From: Hippea sp.
GTDB taxonomy: Bacteria; Campylobacterota_A; Desulfurellia; Desulfurellales; Hippeaceae
NCBI GenBank assembly: GCA_015486705.1
Contig: WFRG01000042.1
Location: 1-12,005, forward strand
Length of the DNA stretch: 12,005 bases
Reading direction: 5' to 3'
In this document: positions 6,724 through 12,005 of the stretch, piece after piece
How positions within the stretch are numbered: position 1 is the stretch's first letter
Layout: each line of letters starts with the position of its first letter
Translations under genes and position numbers: made by a program
The notes under the pieces: model-generated
Database searches by the model: none
What the model saw: the letters and a program-made list of their open reading frames with translations, nothing else
Told to the model about the DNA's origin: nothing

Positions 6724-8232
6724 ATGATAGAAACAGTTTTAGAAACAAGAAACATAACAAAGATATTCCCAGAAACCACAGCCAATAAAGACATATCGTT
6801 TGAACTCAAAAAGGGCGAGATACATGCACTTTTAGGTGAAAACGGTGCTGGTAAAACCACCCTAATGAACATTCTTTACGGCATATACATGCCAACAAGA
6901 GGTGAAATATTCATAAACGGACAAAAGGTAACAATAAAATCTCCGCTGGATGCCATAAAATTAGGCATAGGCATGATACATCAACACTTTATGCTTGTAG
7001 AAACTTTGACCGTTCTTGAAAACATAATCTTAGGCCTAAAGGAATATGGCTTTGTCATAAATAAAAAAGCAGTTAAAGAAAAACTAAGAGAAATAGAAAA
7101 CCTTTATGGTTTAAAAGTTGACCCTGATGCAAAGGTCTGGCAAACAACCGTTGGAGAGCAGCAAAGGATTGAGATAATCAAGGTTCTGTTTAGGGGTGCA
7201 AATATACTGATTTTGGATGAACCAACAGCTGTCCTAACACCCCAAGAAACACAAGGTCTGTTTAAAATTCTAAAGAGAATGAAAGATGACGGAAAATCTA
7301 TAATATTCATCACGCACAAATTAGAAGAGGTCATGCAAGTAGCTGACACAATCACAGTTTTGAGGAGAGGGAAAGTCGTCAAAACTCTAACAAAGGATAA
7401 AACAACAAAATCCAAACTCGCTGAGTTAATGGTAGGAGAAACAAACTTACAAAATTTTCAAAAAAACGAAAAAGAGTTAAAAGAAATTATACTAAGCATA
7501 AGGAACCTAACCGTATATTCAGACAAAGGAGCAAAATCACTTAAAGGCATTGATTTAGATGTAAGAAAAGGAGAAATACTCGGCATTGCAGGAATATCAG
7601 GAAACGGACAAAAGGAACTCGTACAAACAATAGCAGGCTTAAAGAAAGTTTCAAAAGGCAAAATTATATTCAACGGTGTGGATATAACAAATAAACGCCC
7701 ACGATTCATAAGCCGTCTTGGCATTAATTACATACCCGCAGACAGACTTGCAATGGGTGTAGCCCCTAATCTATCGAGTATAGACAATGCTATAATGCGC
7801 AGATATTACAGATTTCCTCTACTAAAAAATGGCATGATGAATTATAAAAAAGCCTTTGCGTATACAAGAATGATGGCAAAAGCCTACAACATAAAATTGG
7901 ACAACCCATTAGCACCTATAAAACTCCTATCCGGTGGAAATATGCAAAAGTTGATATTGGCACGTGAAATTTTAGAAAGCCCAAAACTCTTGATTGCATC
8001 ATATCCTACGAGGGGTCTTGATATAGCATCAACCCAGTTTTTCAGACAGAAACTGGTAGAAATAGCAAATAAGGGAAAAGCTGTGATTTTGGCATCAGAA
8101 GATTTAGATGAAATTCTCTCTCTTTCTGATAGAATAGCAGTGATGTATGAAGGTAGAATTGTCGGTATTATGGGCGCTGAAGAGGCCGATAAAAACACAA
8201 TAGGTCTAATGATGGCCGGAGCAGAAGTATAG
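6724..8232 (+). CDS. ABC transporter ATP-binding protein, two fused nucleotide-binding domains (nucleoside/BMP type)
   Basis: This 502-residue protein is the double ATPase of a sugar/nucleoside-type importer (RbsA/YufO-like). The first domain has Walker A GENGAGKTT (38-46), the Q-loop at HQHF (86-89), signature TVGEQQRIE (142-150), Walker B ILILDEPTA (161-169) and switch histidine THK (197-199). The second domain has a degenerate P-loop, GISGNGQKEL (about 290-299), a signature LLSGGNMQK (about 401-409), then LLIASYPTRGLDIAS and ILASEDLDE. The weak second catalytic site is normal in this subfamily. The ATG at 6724 fits the family N-terminus (ETRNITKIFP). However, no ribosome binding site lies just upstream, because that space is taken by the terminator T-run. 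The gene ends exactly where the first permease gene starts. Confidence 0.95.
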   Translation: MIETVLETRNITKIFPETTANKDISFELKKGEIHALLGENGAGKTTLMNILYGIYMPTRGEIFINGQKVTIKSPLDAIKLGIGMIHQHFMLVETLTVLENIILGLKEYGFVINKKAVKEKLREIENLYGLKVDPDAKVWQTTVGEQQRIEIIKVLFRGANILILDEPTAVLTPQETQGLFKILKRMKDDGKSIIFITHKLEEVMQVADTITVLRRGKVVKTLTKDKTTKSKLAELMVGETNLQNFQKNEKELKEIILSIRNLTVYSDKGAKSLKGIDLDVRKGEILGIAGISGNGQKELVQTIAGLKKVSKGKIIFNGVDITNKRPRFISRLGINYIPADRLAMGVAPNLSSIDNAIMRRYYRFPLLKNGMMNYKKAFAYTRMMAKAYNIKLDNPLAPIKLLSGGNMQKLILAREILESPKLLIASYPTRGLDIASTQFFRQKLVEIANKGKAVILASEDLDEILSLSDRIAVMYEGRIVGIMGAEEADKNTIGLMMAGAEV

Positions 8233-9300
8233 ATGTTATACTTCGAAAAGAGACAATCAGTACCACAACATTTCAAAGTTATGATACCCATTGTTTCGCT
8301 ACTAATCGGACTCATAATCGGAGCCATAGCCGTATCCATTGTAGGAATCAATCCACTGGACGTTTATGGTGGCATACTATCAAACGCCTTTGGAAGCTGG
8401 TATGCATTCTCAGAAACGCTGGTCGCAGCTACACCCCTAATATTGATCACTGCGGGGCTCATTGTCGTTTTCAGGATGAACGTCTGGAACATAGGAGCAT
8501 ACGGACAATACATAATAGGCGCAATTTTCAGTTCTTATTTTGCCCTTTTTGCTTCAAACGGCCTATCCAAGCCTGTAATGCTTACGGTAATGATAATAGC
8601 GAGCATGATCGGTGGAGCCATCTGGGCTTTAATACCGACGCTTTTAAAGATATTCTGGGAAGTAAACGAGGTTATCACTACATTGCTTTTAAATTACATA
8701 GCACTCTATATTCTAAAGTTTCTCATGTACGGCCCTTGGAAAAACCCTGAAAGTTATGGATTTCCCCTATCCAAGACATTCCCCCAAACCGCCATACTGC
8801 CCGTATTATTCAACGGAACGCGCCTCACCATCGGCATCATCTTCGCATTAATCTCTGTTATAGTAGTGTGGTTCCTGATCAAGAAATCCAAGTTTGGTTA
8901 TGAGGTTAAAGTGATAGGAGACAATCCCCTTGCAGCAAAATATGCCGGAATAAGCGTAAACAGAAATATTATCATCGGCATGGCTATAAGTGGTGCCTTG
9001 GCGGGTCTGGCTGGAATGACAGAGGTTTCAGGGATCGTTCACTACCTCCAGGTTAAGATAGGAGCCGATTACGGTTATACGGCTATAATCGTGGCATGGA
9101 TAGCCTACTTAGACCCGATCGTAACAATTTTGGCAGCCATCCTATTTGGCGGACTGGCAAGCGGCGGATACTCACTACAAATCACCATGCGGGTGTCCTA
9201 CGGCATAGTGGGGCTAATCGAAAGCATCACGCTATTTAGCTTGGTCGGAGCACAGATATTCCTAAATTACAAGTTAAGGTGGAAAAATGGCTCATCATAG
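8233..9300 (+). CDS. ABC transporter permease, BMP/nucleoside type, first subunit (BPD_transp_2 family)
   Basis: This 355-residue integral membrane protein is one half of the importer channel (YufP-like). A first membrane segment spans about residues 17-38. FRMNVWNIGAYGQYIIGA (80-97) is the family's hallmark 'NIG..GQ..iGA' segment; EVNEVITTLLLNYIA (143-157) follows. IGDNPLAAKYAGISV (228-242) is the cytoplasmic loop expected to contact the ATPase, and several hydrophobic helices run to the end. The ATG directly follows the ATPase stop codon with no gap; the only nearby site is a GGAG at 8218-8221, so translation is probably coupled. The gene overlaps the next permease gene by 14 bases. The order ATPase-permease-permease behind a BMP binding protein is the standard layout of nucleoside importers. 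Confidence 0.92.
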   Translation: MLYFEKRQSVPQHFKVMIPIVSLLIGLIIGAIAVSIVGINPLDVYGGILSNAFGSWYAFSETLVAATPLILITAGLIVVFRMNVWNIGAYGQYIIGAIFSSYFALFASNGLSKPVMLTVMIIASMIGGAIWALIPTLLKIFWEVNEVITTLLLNYIALYILKFLMYGPWKNPESYGFPLSKTFPQTAILPVLFNGTRLTIGIIFALISVIVVWFLIKKSKFGYEVKVIGDNPLAAKYAGISVNRNIIIGMAISGALAGLAGMTEVSGIVHYLQVKIGADYGYTAIIVAWIAYLDPIVTILAAILFGGLASGGYSLQITMRVSYGIVGLIESITLFSLVGAQIFLNYKLRWKNGSS

Positions 9301-10222
9301 CATCTACATATCCCTGTTTGCGAACACTGTAAAAGCTGGAACAATTCTGCTTTTTCCCACTATAGGAGAAATATTCGCAGAAAGAGCTGGGATTTTAAAC
9401 TTGGGTGTCGAAGGCATGATGCTTATTGGCGCTTTCATTGGCTTTATTGTATCTTATACGACCCAAAACCCCTACTTGGGCTTCTTTGCCGGCGTAATCG
9501 CAGGAGGCATTGCATCACTCATCCACGCTTTTATCTCTATTACCTTGAGGGGCAACCAAATAGTCAGCGGATTGGCTTTGACCATCTTTGGCGGTGGATT
9601 TACAACATTCTACGGCCAAAAGTGGATCAATATGACGTTAAACAACACCATGCCAACTGTTAAAATACCGTTACTCAGCGAAATTTCATACATAGGTCCC
9701 ATTTTCTTTAGCCAAGACCTAATCGTTTATCTTTCGTACATTACGGTCATTGTGATGTGGTTTATCCTGTATAAGACCACAATGGGCTTGAATTTGAGAG
9801 CTGTTGGAGAGAATGCTAAAGCGGCGAATGCCATGGGGATAAGTGTTTACAAGGTTCGATACATATGGACATTCTTTGGAGGATTATTGGCAGGTGCGGG
9901 CGGTGCGTATCTTACAACATCTTACGCCCCTTTTTGGCTCGACGGCATCACAGCGGGTAGGGGCTGGATTGCAATAGCCCTTGTAATATTTGCCATGTGG
10001 GATCCTCTAAAAGCCCTATTTGGAGCATACCTATTCGGCGGAATAAACGCTTTGCAATTCCAACTGCAAGCCTCAGGAACAACCATACCATCCGCCATTC
10101 TGAACATGCTTCCATATATTGGAACGTTCATAGTTATAACAATTAGCTCAATTATTGTGAAAACAAAACACGTAAGACCTCCTAAAGAATTGGGGGTTCC
10201 ATATATCAGGGAAGAGAAATAA
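9287..10222 (+). CDS. ABC transporter permease, BMP/nucleoside type, second subunit (BPD_transp_2 family)
   Basis: The 311-residue second channel subunit (YufQ-like) carries the highly typical segment ERAGILNLGVEGMMLIGA (32-49), where the ERAG..NLG.EGMM pattern distinguishes this subunit from its partner. GNQIVSGLALTIFG follows at about 86-99, and the ATPase-facing loop AVGENAKAANAMGISV lies at about 172-187. About eight hydrophobic helices are visible. The start at 9287 has AAGGTGG at 9276-9282 and lies inside the end of the first permease gene. The stop TAA (10220-10222) directly abuts the stop codon of the convergent TRAP gene, and no clear terminator is visible between them. With its partner it should form the heterodimeric pore of the importer. 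Confidence 0.93.
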   Translation: MAHHSIYISLFANTVKAGTILLFPTIGEIFAERAGILNLGVEGMMLIGAFIGFIVSYTTQNPYLGFFAGVIAGGIASLIHAFISITLRGNQIVSGLALTIFGGGFTTFYGQKWINMTLNNTMPTVKIPLLSEISYIGPIFFSQDLIVYLSYITVIVMWFILYKTTMGLNLRAVGENAKAANAMGISVYKVRYIWTFFGGLLAGAGGAYLTTSYAPFWLDGITAGRGWIAIALVIFAMWDPLKALFGAYLFGGINALQFQLQASGTTIPSAILNMLPYIGTFIVITISSIIVKTKHVRPPKELGVPYIREEK

Positions 10223-12005
10223 TCAGACTCGAGATAGTTTTTTCTCTCTGTACCAATAGTAACCAAAGAGTAATAGCATCAACGTTACGCCTGCGGAGTC
10301 GGTCTCATACGACGGATAGTAGGATAAAAGACCCGCTATCAAAAACAGTGTCCGCTCGAATATGTTAAGATGCTTCGTCCAGTAACCCTCAAGGAAAATG
10401 GTGAATCCAAACAGACCAAACAAACCGCTTATGGCAGGCACTATTACATGTATATTGAGGCCTGCAAGTAGGTTGGTGTACAAAAATAAGATTGGTATAA
10501 GCAGCAGACCCTTCGCTAATTTAAAACCTTCAATAGCCGTTTTTACTGGATCCGATTGAGCAATACCACTTGCAGCAAAGGCGGCGAGTGCTATGGGCGG
10601 TGTAACGTTGGCCGTCTCAGCAAGCCAGAATACAACCATATTAGCCGCCAAAATGCCTACACCAAGCATTTTAAAAGCCGGGGCTATTAGTATAGCCAAA
10701 ACAATGTACGAAGCTGTTACAGGTAAACCCATTCCTAAGAACAATGCTGCGAGAGCGGTAAAAAGGTAAAGCAGAAATATGCTATTCTTGGTTAAAGAGG
10801 TAACGATAATAGAAAGGGTAATACCCAATCCTGTAAGCGTTATAACACCAACAATAATACCTGCAATGAGAAGCAATATACCCGTTCCTACCATATTCCT
10901 CGTGCCTACGATCATGGCATTAATTATCTCTTTCAGACCCATGCGGTAATCTTTTCTTAACCAGCTTGACACGACAACAGCAACTATACTTATTATCGCA
11001 GCGTACGTTGGTGTGTATCCACTAACCAAAAGTCCCACCAAAACACCGATGGGGATTAAAAAGTGCCATCCGCGTTTCAAGACCTCTTTAACAGATGGAA
11101 TCTCACTTTCATCCAAAGGCCTCAAGTTGCTCTTTTTTGCCCTTATGTGGACGTTGAGCAAAACACCCAAGTAATACATTACAGCTGGAATAAAGGCCTT
11201 GCCGATTATCGTCGTATACGGGATTTGGGTCCACTGGGCCATAATAAAGGCTCCTGCGCCCATTATGGGCGGCATCATCTGCCCGCCAACGGATGCCGAT
11301 GTCTCAACACCGCCGGCAAATTCGGGTTTAAACCCTATCTTTTTCATCAAAGGAATGGTAATGGATCCCGTGCCAACGACATTCGCAACGGAGCTACCCG
11401 TGATTGAACCCATAAGACCGCTGGCCAACACGGCAACTTTTGCAGGACCACCCGTTGTCCTACCAAGCGTTGCTTTCGCAATATCGATAATAAAATCACC
11501 CGCTCCGCTTTCCAAAAAAAAGGCCGCAAAAAGGATAAACAAATAGACATACGTTGTGGCTATTGTAGCAATGTATCCAAATATACCATCGTTTGTGAAA
11601 TACATCCTGTAGATATACGTTGAAAAGTAAATACCCCTAAAACTGAACATTCCCGGCGGAAGCAACCTACCCAAAAACAGGGCATATGCGGAAAATAGAA
11701 TTGCCAAAAATGGAATTACGTATCCCGCGGCTCTCCGCGAAAGCTCTATGAGCAAAACAACAGCCGTTGTCCCAAATATAATGTCGCGTGTTATCAAAAC
11801 TTCATTGCGGGCATGTATTGTATTCTCAAAGAAAACAATGTATAAGCCACTTATCAGAACAAGAAAAGCCAAAATGGCGTCTATTTTTAGTGTTTCCTTT
11901 GCCTTCTTTTTGGAAAGCGGATAGAGAATAAATCCTATAAAACCTATAATGGAAAAGAAGATGGCGTTTTGATGAAGCTCGCTCATTACACCAAAACTGT
12001 TATAC
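10223..12005 (-). CDS. TRAP transporter permease, 4TM/12TM (DctQ-DctM) fusion, 5' end cut by the window
   Basis: TRAP permeases import substrates using an ion gradient and a separate binding protein; this one fuses small and large membrane subunits. Counting from the first in-window ATG (11986; 587 residues), the DctQ-like part spans about 1-105 with IELSRRAAGYVIPF (80-93). The DctM-like part holds GSITGSSVANVVGTGSITIP (193-212), SVGGQMMPPIMGAGAFIMAQ (232-251), GMGLPVTASYIVLAILIAP and ANVTPPIALAAFAASGIAQ. The frame stays open without a stop from 11986 to the window edge, the ATG has no good ribosome binding site, and the upstream residues (NSFGV) also fit the family, whose members usually have one more N-terminal helix. 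The true start is therefore probably beyond 12005. Fused TRAP permeases usually work with a TAXI-type binding protein; none is in the window. The substrate is unknown. Confidence 0.92.
   Translation of the reverse strand, partial: YNSFGVMSELHQNAIFFSIIGFIGFILYPLSKKKAKETLKIDAILAFLVLISGLYIVFFENTIHARNEVLITRDIIFGTTAVVLLIELSRRAAGYVIPFLAILFSAYALFLGRLLPPGMFSFRGIYFSTYIYRMYFTNDGIFGYIATIATTYVYLFILFAAFFLESGAGDFIIDIAKATLGRTTGGPAKVAVLASGLMGSITGSSVANVVGTGSITIPLMKKIGFKPEFAGGVETSASVGGQMMPPIMGAGAFIMAQWTQIPYTTIIGKAFIPAVMYYLGVLLNVHIRAKKSNLRPLDESEIPSVKEVLKRGWHFLIPIGVLVGLLVSGYTPTYAAIISIVAVVVSSWLRKDYRMGLKEIINAMIVGTRNMVGTGILLLIAGIIVGVITLTGLGITLSIIVTSLTKNSIFLLYLFTALAALFLGMGLPVTASYIVLAILIAPAFKMLGVGILAANMVVFWLAETANVTPPIALAAFAASGIAQSDPVKTAIEGFKLAKGLLLIPILFLYTNLLAGLNIHVIVPAISGLFGLFGFTIFLEGYWTKHLNIFERTLFLIAGLLSYYPSYETDSAGVTLMLLLFGYYWYREKKLSRV

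Noticed and set aside
7600..8110. Degenerate Walker motifs in the second ATPase domain as evidence of a damaged gene
   Set aside because: GNGQKEL in place of a P-loop lysine and the altered Walker B are normal for the second domain of this double-ATPase subfamily.
10213..10247. AGAGAAA (10213-10219) and TTTCTCT (10241-10247) as a bidirectional terminator between the convergent ABC and TRAP genes
   Set aside because: The stem is only 7 bp, AT-rich, with a 21-base loop, and it is not followed by a T-run, so it is too weak to call.
11063..11546. Two open frames on the + strand inside the TRAP permease gene
   Set aside because: They are shadows of the conserved TRAP coding frame, with no ribosome binding site and no recognisable protein features.

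Overview
The window looks like a low-GC, Gram-negative bacterium: it has strong GGAGG-type ribosome binding sites, a secreted binding protein with a signal-peptidase I leader, and a TRAP transporter. The overall style (AT-rich, compact, convergent genes almost touching) would suit a sulfur-reducing Desulfurella/Hippea-type bacterium, but this assignment is a guess from gene style and not proven here. Three TTGAYY-N17-TAWWWD promoters can be proposed.

Layout. (1) 33-1891, + strand: a promoter, a fluoride (crcB-motif) riboswitch and a dynamin-like GTPase. The riboswitch aptamer aligns base for base with the well-known Thermotoga petrophila fluoride aptamer, and its 3' pseudoknot strand can alternatively pair with the GTPase ribosome binding site. 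The next + strand gene is 3.7 kb away and everything between is on the other strand, so the GTPase is the only plausible target. (2) 5516-1884, - strand: a tight three-gene operon of secA, an ogt-type DNA alkyltransferase and a membrane-anchored SIMPL (DUF541) protein. It overlaps the GTPase gene by 8 bases at its end. (3) 5534-10222, + strand: a complete BMP-family (nucleoside-type) ABC importer made of a periplasmic binding protein, a double ATPase and two permeases. A hairpin terminator or attenuator lies between the binding protein and the ATPase. (4) 12005-10223, - strand: a fused 4TM/12TM TRAP transporter permease, very probably cut at its 5' end by the window edge. It abuts the last ABC permease gene stop to stop.

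How they work together. The two transporter loci are independent uptake systems: one is ATP-driven and likely takes nucleosides or related purine compounds; the other is ion-gradient driven, probably for organic acids. The secA operon is housekeeping. The unexpected part is the first unit, where a fluoride sensor appears to control a membrane-acting GTPase rather than a fluoride exporter. There are no rRNA, tRNA, CRISPR or insertion-sequence features that I can see, and no gene-free stretch longer than about 150 bases.
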